Of a stretch of 64,000 nucleotides of DNA, positions 8,722 to 17,692 are shown piece by piece. The DNA is from UBA10649 sp963755335 (GTDB lineage: Bacteria > Actinomycetota > Actinomycetes > S36-B12). Under the pieces are notes generated by a model, which did not search any database, was not told the DNA's origin, and was given only the letters and a program-made list of their open reading frames with translations. Position 1 is the stretch's first letter. Each line of letters begins with the position of its first letter. Made by a program: the position numbers and the translations under genes. Location of the stretch: positions 186,001 through 250,000 of the forward strand of contig CAVWJW010000004.1 in assembly GCA_963755335.1 (NCBI GenBank), written 5' to 3'.

Positions 8722-9509
8722 CGTCCCGGACGGGCTTGCGGATCCGCACCACCTGGCGGTGGGTGATCCTCCTCTTCGTCGGCTTCTACCTCCTCCTGCC
8801 GATGGTCGCCATGCTCGACTTCTCGACCCGCGGCGCACCCGGAACCCGATCTCTTGAGTCCTGGACATCGATCCCGAGCAGCCCGGGCCTGATCGAAGGG
8901 GTCGTGGCCTCGCTCGAGCTCGCCGTCCTCTCGGTGCTGGGGACCATGGTGCTTCTCGTGCCGACCATGGTCTGGGTCCACCTTCGGGTGCCGCGGCTGC
9001 GCCGGTCCATGGAGGTCGTGTGCCTGCTTCCGTTGACCATCCCGGCCATCGTGCTGGTCGTCGGCATTGCCCCCATCTACAAGTGGGTCACGTTCTTCCT
9101 CGGCGGTTCCCCGCTCACGCTGACCTTCGTCTACATGGTGCTCGTGCTGCCGTTCGCCCATCGCGCGATCGATGCGTCCCTGCGTTCCGTCGACGTGGTC
9201 ACGCTCTCCGAAGCGGCCCGCACGCTTGGCGCATCGTGGGTGCGCACCCTGGTTGGCGTCATCATCCCGAACATCCGCGTGGGCATCATGTCGGCGGCAG
9301 TCATCTCGATCGCCCTCGTTCTCGGTGAGTACACCATCGCGTCGCTGCTCAACTTCGACACGCTGCAGCCGGTCATCACGCTCATCGGCAAGCGGGATGC
9401 GGGAGTATCGGTCGCTGTCTCGCTCGCCGCCTTGATCTTCGCTTTCTTGCTGCTCATTGCCCTACCGACCTCGGACGGCATGCGGGCGGCGGGGGAGACC
9501 GTTGACTGA
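8709..9509 (+). CDS. ABC transporter permease (second)
   Basis: A 266-aa permease, the partner of the preceding gene. Membrane segments include WVILLFVGFYLLLPMVAML and TIPAIVLVVGIAPIYKWV. The coupling loop is EAARTLGASWVRTLVGVIIP. Two GTG starts are possible: 8709, 8 nt after AGAGGAGG (chosen), and 8718, which would form a GTGA overlap with the upstream stop. Either way the genes overlap and are translationally coupled. Confidence 0.88.
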   Translation: MVAVTSRTGLRIRTTWRWVILLFVGFYLLLPMVAMLDFSTRGAPGTRSLESWTSIPSSPGLIEGVVASLELAVLSVLGTMVLLVPTMVWVHLRVPRLRRSMEVVCLLPLTIPAIVLVVGIAPIYKWVTFFLGGSPLTLTFVYMVLVLPFAHRAIDASLRSVDVVTLSEAARTLGASWVRTLVGVIIPNIRVGIMSAAVISIALVLGEYTIASLLNFDTLQPVITLIGKRDAGVSVAVSLAALIFAFLLLIALPTSDGMRAAGETVD

Positions 9510-9528
9510 CAGCCAAGGGGGAGACGTA

Positions 9529-10611
9529 GTGAGCACACCGTCCGGACGATCGATGGTCGGGTCGGGCAAGAGCGTCGCGGTGCGGCTCGTCGAACTGCGC
9601 CGCTACTTCGGCCCGGTCAAGGCGCTTGACGGCCTGTCGATCGACATCGCCCCAGGCGAGCTCGTGGCGCTGCTGGGTCCGTCAGGCTGCGGCAAGACGA
9701 CGGCGCTGCGGGCCCTGGCAGGACTGCAGGATCTCGACTCGGGCCAGATCCTCGTCGACGGGCAGGACATCACGTTCTCGCGCACCAATCGCCGGGACAT
9801 GGGCATGGTCTTCCAGGCGTACAGCCTCTTCCCGCACATGACGGCTCGCGAGAATGTGGCGTACGGCCTGAAGCTGCGGGCTCGGCGCAAGGGCTCCGCC
9901 GATCGTGCCAGGAAGGCGACCGAGCTCCTCGAACTCGTCGGCCTGGAGACTCACGCTGATCACTACCCGCACCAGCTGTCCGGTGGCCAGCAGCAGCGAG
10001 TCGCGCTGGCGCGCGCCCTCGCCATTGAGCCGACCGTGCTCCTGCTCGACGAGCCATTGTCCGCACTGGACGCCAAGGTCCGCAGCAGCCTGCGCGACGA
10101 GATCCGGCGGATCCAGCTCGAGGTAGGGACGACCACGCTGTTCGTCACCCACGATCAGGAGGAGGCATTGGGGATCGCGGACCGCGTCGGCGTCATGAAG
10201 TCGGGCGTCCTCGAGCAGATCGCTGCCCCCGCCGAGCTCTACGACCGGCCGAAGACGGCCTTCGTGGCGGAGTTCGTCGGCCTGACGAACCGCCTGCCCT
10301 GCGAGGTCCATGACGGGGTGGTCGAGCTGCTGGGCTCCCGCGTGCCGGTTCTGCCCGGCTCGGTCGGGTCGGGTCGGGCTCTGGCGCTCGTCCGACCCGA
10401 GTCCGTCGCCGTCACCGTCGACGACCAGGGCACCGGACGCGTCGTTCACGCGGGGTTCCTCGGCTCGCTGTGCCGCGTGTCCGTCGACCTCGCCTCCGGT
10501 GAATCGGTCGTCGCGCAGATGCCCAGCACCGAGGCGTCGCGGCTTGGCCCTGGCAGCATGGTGACCGTCCAGATCAAGCCCCAGCCGGTTTTCGCCAAGG
10601 CCGCTGAGTGA
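9529..10611 (+). CDS. ABC transporter ATP-binding protein with TOBE-like C-terminus (PotA/PhnT class)
   Basis: A 360-aa importer ATPase. Walker A is GPSGCGKT, the ABC signature LSGGQQQRVALARAL, Walker B VLLLDEPLSALD, and the switch His lies in FVTHDQEEALGIAD. The C-terminal part after about residue 240 (FVGLTNRLPCEV...ALVRPESVAV) is a TOBE-like regulatory domain. This is typical of polyamine, iron and phosphonate importers. GTG 9529 follows AAGGGGGAG with a short spacer, giving VSTPSGRSM as the N-terminus. It energises the two permeases and is followed within 5 nt by the phosphoesterase gene, so probably one transcript. Confidence 0.9.
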   Translation: MSTPSGRSMVGSGKSVAVRLVELRRYFGPVKALDGLSIDIAPGELVALLGPSGCGKTTALRALAGLQDLDSGQILVDGQDITFSRTNRRDMGMVFQAYSLFPHMTARENVAYGLKLRARRKGSADRARKATELLELVGLETHADHYPHQLSGGQQQRVALARALAIEPTVLLLDEPLSALDAKVRSSLRDEIRRIQLEVGTTTLFVTHDQEEALGIADRVGVMKSGVLEQIAAPAELYDRPKTAFVAEFVGLTNRLPCEVHDGVVELLGSRVPVLPGSVGSGRALALVRPESVAVTVDDQGTGRVVHAGFLGSLCRVSVDLASGESVVAQMPSTEASRLGPGSMVTVQIKPQPVFAKAAE

Positions 10612-10615
10612 GCCG

Positions 10616-12193
10616 ATGACGCACGACACGACGCGCGCGCGCATCGTTCGGGGGGTGAAGCGGGAGGGCGGCTGGCGCGAGCTCGAGTCCGGCCCGGGGG
10701 AGCCCCACCAGGAGGTGCCGCCGAGCGGCGAGGTGCTCGGCTGCATCTGGCACCTGTCCGACGTCCACCTGTGCGACTCGGAGTCGACAGCTCGACTGGA
10801 GTACCTCGACCGCTACAGCGACCCCGACTCCCCCCATCGCGAACTACTCGGCGACGTCGGCACGTACCGACCGCAGGAAGGGCTGACCGTCCAGGTCGCC
10901 GTCACCATGATCGAGACGGTGAACGAGTTGACGACCGCACCCCTCTCCGGGGCACCTATCGACACCGTGCTCGTCACCGGTGACCTGACCGACAACGCCC
11001 AGCGCAACGAGCTCGACTGGTACCAGACGGTCGTCGAGGGCGGCGTCGTGTCGCCGCGCAGTGGCGACGACGGCCGCAGTTCCTGGGTCGGCGCCACGGA
11101 CCTCGACTCGTGGGACGAGCGCTACTGGCACCCAGACGGAGCCCCGGACGGCGTCGAGGCGGATCTGCCGACCCGTGTCTACGGCTACCCGACCGTGCCC
11201 GGCCTCATCGAGGCCATGCGACGTGACGTCAGGTCGCCGGGCCTGCAGCTGCCCTGGATCAGCGTCTACGGCAACCATGACGGCCTGCTGCAGGGAAACG
11301 TGGCGCCGGATGACGCCCTCAGCGCCCTGGCGACGGGCGAGGCCAGGATCATCGGCCTGCCGCACGGGGCCGATCCGCTCCTGACCGAAGCGGCCATCGC
11401 ACAGAACGTGCCGGCGCGGTACGTGCACGACGAGACGTCGCCGCGCATCCATGTGGCCAGCGACGCGCGCCGGGACTTCTTCCCGCCGTGCGACTTCGCA
11501 CGCTTAACCCGGGGCGCCGACGCCGATGCCACGTACTTCGTCGCACAAGTGGGTCAGTTGAGAGTCATCGCCCTCGACACGGTCAACCCGCACGGCGGCT
11601 GGCAGGGATCGGTCGGTCTGTCCCAGTACGAATGGCTGGCCGCTCAACTGGATCGCGCGTCGGATGAGTACGTAGTCATCGCGTCGCATCACCCCAGCCC
11701 CACACTGACGAATGACTACAGTCCGGACGGAGCCGAGCCCCGGGTACTCACCGACGACGTCATTACGCTGCTGCATGGGCATCCGGGCGTGATCGCGTGG
11801 ATCGCCGGACACGTGCACTTCCATGCCGCACTGCGCCACGAGCACGAGGGCCATGCCTTCGTCGAGCTGACGACCGCCTCGCTGATCGACTGGCCCCAGC
11901 AAGGGCGCGTCCTCGAGTTCGTCAAGGACGTCGACGCCGGCGAGATCGCCATCGTCAGCACGGTGGTGGACCATCGCGCACCGGCCGCCTGGACGAGCGA
12001 CCTCGACGACGTGACGAACCTTGCGTCGCTCTCGCGAACCTTGGCTGCCAACGACTATCGATTGCGGGAAGGGTCCCTGCGCGGGCTCACCCTGGAGTCG
12101 ACTCCCGAGGTGCGCAACACGGTGTGGCGGGTCCCCGACCCCTTCGCATCCCGGTTACGGGTCCCCGACCCGTCCCACCCCGCCGAGTGGTGA
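10616..12193 (+). CDS. Calcineurin-like metallophosphoesterase, TIGR03767/PPA1498-type
   Basis: A 525-aa metallophosphoesterase. Metal-ligand blocks appear in order: WHLSDVHLCD (Asp49, His51), VLVTGDLTDNAQ, YGNHDG, ASHHPS and IAGHVHFHA. The large size, with long insertions between blocks, fits the actinobacterial PPA1498-type family. No signal peptide is seen. It starts 5 nt after the ATPase, so it likely acts on the imported compound, for example a phosphodiester (inference). Near the C-terminus RVPDPFASRL is followed directly by RVPDPSHPAE, encoded by 13-bp direct repeats 30 bp apart. The stop codon lies inside the left arm of the hairpin at 12184-12241. Confidence 0.82.
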   Translation: MTHDTTRARIVRGVKREGGWRELESGPGEPHQEVPPSGEVLGCIWHLSDVHLCDSESTARLEYLDRYSDPDSPHRELLGDVGTYRPQEGLTVQVAVTMIETVNELTTAPLSGAPIDTVLVTGDLTDNAQRNELDWYQTVVEGGVVSPRSGDDGRSSWVGATDLDSWDERYWHPDGAPDGVEADLPTRVYGYPTVPGLIEAMRRDVRSPGLQLPWISVYGNHDGLLQGNVAPDDALSALATGEARIIGLPHGADPLLTEAAIAQNVPARYVHDETSPRIHVASDARRDFFPPCDFARLTRGADADATYFVAQVGQLRVIALDTVNPHGGWQGSVGLSQYEWLAAQLDRASDEYVVIASHHPSPTLTNDYSPDGAEPRVLTDDVITLLHGHPGVIAWIAGHVHFHAALRHEHEGHAFVELTTASLIDWPQQGRVLEFVKDVDAGEIAIVSTVVDHRAPAAWTSDLDDVTNLASLSRTLAANDYRLREGSLRGLTLESTPEVRNTVWRVPDPFASRLRVPDPSHPAEW

Positions 12194-12241
12194 GTTGTCG
12201 GCCATCCGGCAACGCGGGACTGCCCGACAACTCACCACTCG
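12184..12241. terminator. Long perfect inverted repeat between convergent genes (bidirectional terminator)
   Basis: CGAGTGGTGAGTTGTCGG (12184-12201) and its exact complement CCGACAACTCACCACTCG (12224-12241) flank a 22-nt loop. It lies between two converging genes and overlaps the end of the phosphoesterase frame. No T-run follows on either side. A bidirectional terminator is likely; the unusually long perfect arms also resemble a dispersed palindromic repeat. Confidence 0.7.
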
Positions 12242-12250
12242 CGAACGCGG

Positions 12251-14278
12251 TCAGCGGCCAGGGTTGCGCTTGTCGCGAGCAGCGAGGGCGGCGAGCTGCT
12301 CGTTGTAGGCGTTGAGCTCGGCGTCGTGGTCGCGGTCGGCCTTCCGGTCCAGCCTGGTCGCCTCGCGCTGGTCGCTGCGTGACCATTGCACGGCGATCGC
12401 CAGCAGCACGATGAGGCTGGGGATCTCCGACACCGCCCACGCGACCTGTCCGCCCTGCAGGGTGTCCATGAGCGGATTGGTGACCCACGGTGGTCGCACG
12501 ATCCCGTACCACTCGACGGCCATGGGCGTGGTCCCCATCATCAGCACGACCGAGAAGAAGGCATGCACGGCCATGGCGATGAGCAGGAGCAGCAGCCGAC
12601 CCCAGTAGGGCAGGGGTCGCGGGCGTGGGTCGATGCCGATCAGCACCCAGTAGAAGAGGTAGCCGGCGAACAGGAAGTGCAGCTGCATGACGACGTGGCC
12701 GATGTGACTGCCCATGAGGAAGCCGAACAGCGGCGTCATGTAGAGGCCGTACAGCCCGAGGGCGAAGATGAAGAAGACGAAGAACGGATTCGTCAGGATC
12801 CCGGTGATCCAGCTGTGCAGGAACCACACCAGCCATTCGCGCGGCCCACGCTCGTTGCCGACGGCCGGCTTGAGCGCACGCAGGGCCAGCGTGGCCGGCG
12901 CTCCCATGACCAGGAAGATCGGGCCCATCATCGTCATCGTCATGTGCTGCAGCATGTGCAGGCCGACGGTCACCTGGGCGTACAGCGCGATGCCCGAGCT
13001 GGTGCACCAGATGACGATGAGCAGCCCGGCGATCCACGCCACCGTCCGCATGACCGGCCACGAGTCGCCGCGGCGACGAAGGCGGACGACGCCGGCGACG
13101 TAGAGGGCACCGGCGATCAGCGACGCGGTGAAGAAGAGGGCGTCAAGGTGGAAGGTGCCGGCAACGGACGCGAACGTCGGCGGCGGCGGGTAGGGGAAGC
13201 CCAGTAGCGACTCGCCGAACGACGGCAGCGGCACCTCGGTACGGGGGATCGGGCTGGACGCGAGCGCGACGCCGAGGCCGAGCGCGACGAACATGACCGC
13301 GAGCTCGAGGCCGGCGAGCCGCGCGAACACGGCGACCCGGGAGGCAGTCCCGAGGGTGCCGATGATCCGGTTGCGCATGATCCAGCCCATCACCGCAAGC
13401 ACTGCGACGAGGCCTGTCTTGAGCAGCAGCACCTGTCCGTACCCCGTGGTGAAGAGCTGCAACGGGGTGTCGAGTCGCGTGTAGGCGTTGCCGAATCCGC
13501 TGGCTGCCGCGAGGACGATGCCGACGAGCGCGATGGTGGAGAACCGCTTGACCGGCCGATCCATCGGGACGTCGCGCCGGAAGGCGTGCACGGCCAGCGC
13601 GAACAGGCCACCCATCCAGACGACGACGGCGACCACGTGGGCCACGCCGCACGTCGTGGCCAGGGCGTGGTCGCCGAGCCCGGCACTGTGCCCGGCCAGG
13701 GCTGGAAGGGTGGTCGCGGCGACGGCGATGATCAGCCACGCGGCCGACGCTCCGGTCGTCGATGTGGAGATCGCGCCGACGGCCACGACGATCGCGAGGA
13801 TCGCCATGACGAAGAGCGCTCGTGTGGTGGGGATCTCGTTGGCGAACGTCGAGATCGAGCCTGGGGTCGACGCCTCGCTGAGCGTCTCGCCGAGGACGTA
13901 GGCGAGCTGGAAGAGCATCTGCACGAGGGCGAGCACGGCCCAGAGCGCGGCGAACCAGGTGGCCCGGGTGAGGTCGGCCCGACCGACGCGCGAGACGACC
14001 CCGTCCTTGCCCGAGGGGTCGAGCACGGTGGCGGCGAGCAGCCAGCCGATGGTCACCAGTCCGGCGATGTCGGTCAGCGTGCGCAGGATCGGCGTGCCCC
14101 AACCGACGAGGACACCGGAGTCGGGCAGGCCGGGCAGCGCGGGCTGGTAGGAGCCGCCCGCGAGGACCATGCCGAAGGCGAGGGCGACGATGGCGACAGC
14201 CACCAGTCCGGCCGAAACCGCCGCGATGGGTCCGTTGCTGGCCTTGGTCCTGGACGCCGCGGCCCGGGTCGTCGTCAC
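12251..14278 (-). CDS. CopD-CtaG fusion: copper-resistance D domain plus cytochrome c oxidase assembly domain
   Basis: A roughly 675-aa polytopic membrane protein. The N-terminal half (after about residue 20) carries CopD-like helices, including HSAGLGDHALATTCGVAHVV and FSTIALVGIVLAAASGFG. The C-terminal half is CtaG/caa3-assembly-like, with LQHMTMTMMGPIFLVMGAPA, GSHIGHVVMQLHFLFAGYLF and AVHAFFSVVLMMGTTPMA, rich in His and Met. Such fusions are common in actinobacteria and are thought to move copper across the membrane for Cu_A/Cu_B centre assembly. GTG 14278 is taken as start because upstream residues are not membrane-like. It lies 35 nt downstream of fadE5 on the same strand. The three MCO genes nearby also need copper. 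Confidence 0.85.
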   Translation of the reverse strand: MTTTRAAASRTKASNGPIAAVSAGLVAVAIVALAFGMVLAGGSYQPALPGLPDSGVLVGWGTPILRTLTDIAGLVTIGWLLAATVLDPSGKDGVVSRVGRADLTRATWFAALWAVLALVQMLFQLAYVLGETLSEASTPGSISTFANEIPTTRALFVMAILAIVVAVGAISTSTTGASAAWLIIAVAATTLPALAGHSAGLGDHALATTCGVAHVVAVVVWMGGLFALAVHAFRRDVPMDRPVKRFSTIALVGIVLAAASGFGNAYTRLDTPLQLFTTGYGQVLLLKTGLVAVLAVMGWIMRNRIIGTLGTASRVAVFARLAGLELAVMFVALGLGVALASSPIPRTEVPLPSFGESLLGFPYPPPPTFASVAGTFHLDALFFTASLIAGALYVAGVVRLRRRGDSWPVMRTVAWIAGLLIVIWCTSSGIALYAQVTVGLHMLQHMTMTMMGPIFLVMGAPATLALRALKPAVGNERGPREWLVWFLHSWITGILTNPFFVFFIFALGLYGLYMTPLFGFLMGSHIGHVVMQLHFLFAGYLFYWVLIGIDPRPRPLPYWGRLLLLLIAMAVHAFFSVVLMMGTTPMAVEWYGIVRPPWVTNPLMDTLQGGQVAWAVSEIPSLIVLLAIAVQWSRSDQREATRLDRKADRDHDAELNAYNEQLAALAARDKRNPGR

Positions 14279-14313
14279 GAACGTGAGCGTACGACCCGGG
14301 CTGCGGACGGGTG

Positions 14314-16149
14314 CTAGAAGGCCTCTTCCGGGAGCTCCATGATGTCGAGGGTCGTCGCCTCGGCGACGGCTCGCTCGGCGGCGATGAGGGGGAGCCGGTT
14401 GCGGGCGAACCACCGGGCCGTCTCCACCTTGCCCGTGTAGAACACCTGGTCGCGCGGCGACGGGGAGCCCTCGAGCGCCTTCGACGCGACCTCGGCCTGC
14501 CGCAGGAGCAGCCAGCCGATGATCAGGTCGCCGGTCACCATGAGCAGGCGGGTGGTGTTCAGGCCCACCTTGTAGATCTCCTGAACGTCCTGCTGCGAGG
14601 CCATCGCCCACTGGCCGAGGACGCCGACGATGCCCTGGACGTCCTCGAGCGCCTTGCCGAGCAGTTCGCGCTCCGCCGACAGCTGGCCGCTGCCCTCGTC
14701 GCCCTTCACCGTCTCGGTGATCTGCGCGGCGAGGAAGAAGATCGACTTGAACTGGTCGCGGATCATCTTCCGGAAGAAGAAGTCGAGGCCCTGGATCGCC
14801 GTAGTGCCCTCATAGAGGGTGTCGATCTTCGCGTCGCGGATGTACTGCTCGATGGGGTAGTCCTGCAGGAAGCCCGAGCCGCCGTACGTCTGCAGCGCGA
14901 CGGCGAGCATCTCGTACGAGCGCTCGGAGCCCACGCCCTTGACGACGGGCAGCAGCAGGTCGTTCATGCGCTCGGCCATGTCGAGGTCGATGTCGGCGTT
15001 GCCGGCCTCGGCCAGCTCGATCATGTCCTGCCAGTAGGCCGTGTACGCGATCAGCGCCCGCATTCCCTCGGCGTACGACTTCTGCAGCATGAGGCTGCGT
15101 CGCACGTCGGGGTGGTGGGTGATGGTCACGCGGGGTGCGGTCTTGTCGGTCTGCTTCGTCAGGTCGGCACCCTGCACGCGGGTCTTCGCGTACTCGAGCG
15201 CGTTGAGGTAGCCGGTCGACAGGGTGGCGATCGCCTTCGTGCCGACCATCATCCGGGCGTACTCGATGACCTTGAACATCTGGGCGATGCCCTCGTGCAC
15301 GTCGCCGACGAGGTAGCCGATGGCCGGCTCCTTCTCGCCGAACGTCATCTCGCACGTGGTGGAGACCTTCAGGCCCATCTTCTTCTCGACGTTGGTGGCG
15401 TAGACGCCGTTGCGGCCCAGCAGTTCGCCGGTCTCGAGGTCGACGAAGAACTTCGGCACGACGAACAGCGAGAGCCCCTTCGTGCCCGCGCCGGCTCCCT
15501 CAGGGCGAGCCAGCACCAGGTGCACGATGTTGTCGACCATGTCGTGCTCGCCGGACGTGATGAATCGCTTCACGCCCTCGATGCGCCACGTGCCGTCACC
15601 GTTGTCGATCGCCTTCGTGCGACCGGCGCCGACATCGGATCCTGCATCGGGCTCGGTGAGGACCATCGTCGCGCCCCAGCGCTTCTCGATGATGAGCTCG
15701 GCCCAGCGCTTCTGGTCGGCGTTGCCGAGGTGGTCGAGGATCGACGCGAAGCCGGGTCCGGACATGAACATGAAGGCGGCCGGGTTGCTGCCCAGCATCA
15801 TCTCGGAGGCGGCCCAGCGCAGGGACGGAGGTGCCCCCGTGCCGCCGAGGTGCTCGGGCAGGTCGAGGCGCCACCACTCGGAGTCCATCAGCGCGTCGTA
15901 GGACTTGCGGAAGCCCTCGGGCATGGTGACGGACTTCGTGGCCGGGTCGTACACGGGCGGGTGGCGGTCGGCGTCGGCGAACGGCTCGGCGAGCGGGCCG
16001 CTCGAGAGGCGCTCGACCTCGCGGAGGATCTCGCGGGCGGTGTCGACGTCCATGTCGTGGTACGGACCGGTGCCCATCCGGTCGCCGGCGCCGAAGACCT
16101 CGAACAGGTTGAACTCGAGATCGCGCAGGTTGCTCTTGTAATGCGGCAT
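14314..16149 (-). CDS. fadE5: Acyl-CoA dehydrogenase, FadE5 type
   Basis: A 611-aa FAD-dependent acyl-CoA dehydrogenase. It is longer than the usual 380-400 aa because of an extended N-terminus and a C-terminal helical extension, exactly as in mycobacterial FadE5. Shared landmarks (from memory) are the N-terminal HYKSN.RD..FNLFEV, the FAD-site MVLTEPDAGSDVGA, KRFITSG, PRVTITHHPDVRRSL and GGSGFLQDYPIEQYIRDAKID. The catalytic-base region is LYEGTTAIQ. The C-terminus DIMEL.EEAF is also typical. It introduces the 2,3 double bond in acyl-CoAs of broad chain length. ATG 16149 follows GGAGGAATCACCC. Expression is probably controlled from the double palindrome at 16168-16205. Confidence 0.92.
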   Translation of the reverse strand: MPHYKSNLRDLEFNLFEVFGAGDRMGTGPYHDMDVDTAREILREVERLSSGPLAEPFADADRHPPVYDPATKSVTMPEGFRKSYDALMDSEWWRLDLPEHLGGTGAPPSLRWAASEMMLGSNPAAFMFMSGPGFASILDHLGNADQKRWAELIIEKRWGATMVLTEPDAGSDVGAGRTKAIDNGDGTWRIEGVKRFITSGEHDMVDNIVHLVLARPEGAGAGTKGLSLFVVPKFFVDLETGELLGRNGVYATNVEKKMGLKVSTTCEMTFGEKEPAIGYLVGDVHEGIAQMFKVIEYARMMVGTKAIATLSTGYLNALEYAKTRVQGADLTKQTDKTAPRVTITHHPDVRRSLMLQKSYAEGMRALIAYTAYWQDMIELAEAGNADIDLDMAERMNDLLLPVVKGVGSERSYEMLAVALQTYGGSGFLQDYPIEQYIRDAKIDTLYEGTTAIQGLDFFFRKMIRDQFKSIFFLAAQITETVKGDEGSGQLSAERELLGKALEDVQGIVGVLGQWAMASQQDVQEIYKVGLNTTRLLMVTGDLIIGWLLLRQAEVASKALEGSPSPRDQVFYTGKVETARWFARNRLPLIAAERAVAEATTLDIMELPEEAF

Positions 16150-16167
16150 GGGTGATTCCTCCGATTG

Positions 16168-16205
16168 TTACCGGCCAGTAACTCCATGATGCTACTGGCC
16201 GGTAA
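16168..16205. promoter_or_regulatory. Double palindromic operator upstream of fadE5
   Basis: TTACCGGCCAGTA (16168-16180) and its exact complement TACTGGCCGGTAA (16193-16205) form an inverted repeat with a 12-nt spacer. Each arm is itself nearly palindromic (TTACYGGCCRGTAA), so two dimer sites are centred 25 bp apart. They lie 19 bp before the fadE5 start codon, consistent with repression by a TetR-type fatty-acid regulator (inference; no such regulator gene is adjacent). Confidence 0.7.
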
Positions 16206-16296
16206 CTTTGGCAAGAGTCGACGCGTTCACAGACCTTCCCGGAACCGATTCGGCCCTGCGCAGGTCAGGGGGGCGTCGGTTGGGAACAATGGCGGC

Positions 16297-16782
16297 ATGA
16301 CCGCGTGGTGGCTGGAGTCGAAGACTCCTGTGGGACCCCCCACGGCTGCCACACCCTCGGTTCGTCAGCTCCTCTACGCCGCGGTGGTGACCGGCAGCTG
16401 GGCCGGAATCCTGTCGCTGATCATCTACCTGATCGGCCGGCTGTTCGGCGTGCCCTTCGACGTCACCCGCGGGCTCGAATCAATCGTGACGGTCTCGTGG
16501 CTCGGCGTCCTGCTGATCCCCCTTCTCATGGCGGTGCTGGGGGCCCTGCTCGCCTCGCTGGCTCGTGGCCTGCCGCACGCCGGACGCCTCGTCTACTGGA
16601 TCGGCACCCTGGTGGCCCTGGGCTCGTGCTGGTTCCCGCTCAATCAGCCGGCCGGCGTCGGCTGGTCCACGCGCATCCTGCTGGTCCTCATGCACGTGAT
16701 CACCTGGGCACTGGTGGTTCCGCAGATCGCGCGGATCGTCGGCGACTCCGAGCCCGGTGGCCATGTCGACCGTGGTGAGTAG
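16297..16782 (+). CDS. Small four-helix membrane protein of unknown function
   Basis: I do not recognise the family. The 161-aa product has four hydrophobic segments: LLYAAVVTGSWAGILSLIIY, VSWLGVLLIPLLMAVLGALL, VYWIGTLVALGSCWFPL and ILLVLMHVITWALVVPQIA. The second half resembles generic DUF6069-like small membrane proteins in actinobacteria, but this is a weak impression. ATG 16297 is the first start after the fadE5 operator region. Its 3' end overlaps the start of ubiA by about 20 nt, so it may be co-transcribed with the arabinan genes. Confidence 0.6.
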   Translation: MTAWWLESKTPVGPPTAATPSVRQLLYAAVVTGSWAGILSLIIYLIGRLFGVPFDVTRGLESIVTVSWLGVLLIPLLMAVLGALLASLARGLPHAGRLVYWIGTLVALGSCWFPLNQPAGVGWSTRILLVLMHVITWALVVPQIARIVGDSEPGGHVDRGE

Positions 16783-17692
16783 CGTGGTCGACTCTCCAGC
16801 GCGGCGCAGCACGCCGGCCGCCCTCGTCGCGGCGATGCGGCCCAAGCAGTGGCTGAAGAACGTTCTCGTCTTCGCGGCTCCGCTCGCGGCGGGATCGCTG
16901 CTCGAGCCCGACGTCCTCGTTCCCAGCCTCATCGCGTTCGCCACGTTCTGCCTGATGGCGAGTGCCACCTACCTGCTGAATGACGTGCGTGATGTGGAGG
17001 CCGACCGCGCCCATCCGGTGAAGTGCAGGCGGCCGATCGCCAGCGGTGAGCTCTCCGCGACCGTGGCACTTGCGGCGGCCGCCGTGCTCGGGGTCGTGTC
17101 GCTCGCGCTCGCTCTGGCCGTGAACCTCGGCCTGGCGGGCGTGCTGGTCGCCTATGCCGCGTCGACCATCTCCTACTCGATGTTCCTGAAGCACGAGCCC
17201 GTCATCGAGCTCGCACTGCTGGCCATGGGCTTCCTCCTGCGAGCGATCGCCGGCGGCGTCGCGTCCGAACTGCCGATCTCACGGTGGTTCCTCATCGTCG
17301 CCGGTTTCGGCTCGCTGTTCATGGCTGCGGGCAAGAGGTACAGCGAGCTCATGCATGCCCTCGACACCGCCGACGGCACGCCGCGCGAGGGGACTCGGAG
17401 GAGCCTCGCCGGCTACACCCCGACCTATCTTCGCTTCGTGTGGGCCACGTCGGCGGCCGTCACCATCACCGGCTACTGCCTGTGGGCCTTCGAGGTGTCC
17501 GCGGCTCCATCGACCCTCCCGTGGGCGGCGTGGAGCGTGCTGCCCTTCGTGCTGGCGATCCTTCGCTACGCCATCGACGTCGATCGCGGTGACGCCGAGG
17601 CCCCCGAGGACGTCGTGCTGCGCGACAGGATGATGCTCGTGCTCGGGCTGATCTGGCTCGTGCTGTTCGGACTAGGGGCCCTGGGGGTCTGA
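16763..17692 (+). CDS. ubiA: Decaprenyl-phosphate phosphoribosyltransferase (UbiA family)
   Basis: A 309-aa polytopic prenyltransferase-family enzyme matching mycobacterial Rv3806c, which joins phosphoribose from PRPP to decaprenyl phosphate. This is the first committed step towards decaprenyl-phosphoryl-arabinose. The signature RPKQWLKNVLVFAAPLAAG opens the protein. The Asp-rich motif NDVRDVEADRAHP (NDxxDxxxD, about residues 72-84) is intact, and the second motif region is GSLFMAAGKRYSEL. ATG 16763 or GTG 16757 could start it. The next gene, dprE1, overlaps by one base (ATGA), giving a three-gene pathway operon. Confidence 0.92.
   Translation: MSTVVSSVVDSPARRSTPAALVAAMRPKQWLKNVLVFAAPLAAGSLLEPDVLVPSLIAFATFCLMASATYLLNDVRDVEADRAHPVKCRRPIASGELSATVALAAAAVLGVVSLALALAVNLGLAGVLVAYAASTISYSMFLKHEPVIELALLAMGFLLRAIAGGVASELPISRWFLIVAGFGSLFMAAGKRYSELMHALDTADGTPREGTRRSLAGYTPTYLRFVWATSAAVTITGYCLWAFEVSAAPSTLPWAAWSVLPFVLAILRYAIDVDRGDAEAPEDVVLRDRMMLVLGLIWLVLFGLGALGV

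Noticed and set aside
14311..16155. A 614-codon open frame on the plus strand, antisense to fadE5.
   Set aside because: Its translation is low in pattern and rich in Arg/Gly/Leu/His. It mirrors the codon bias of fadE5, has no ribosome site and no family motif.
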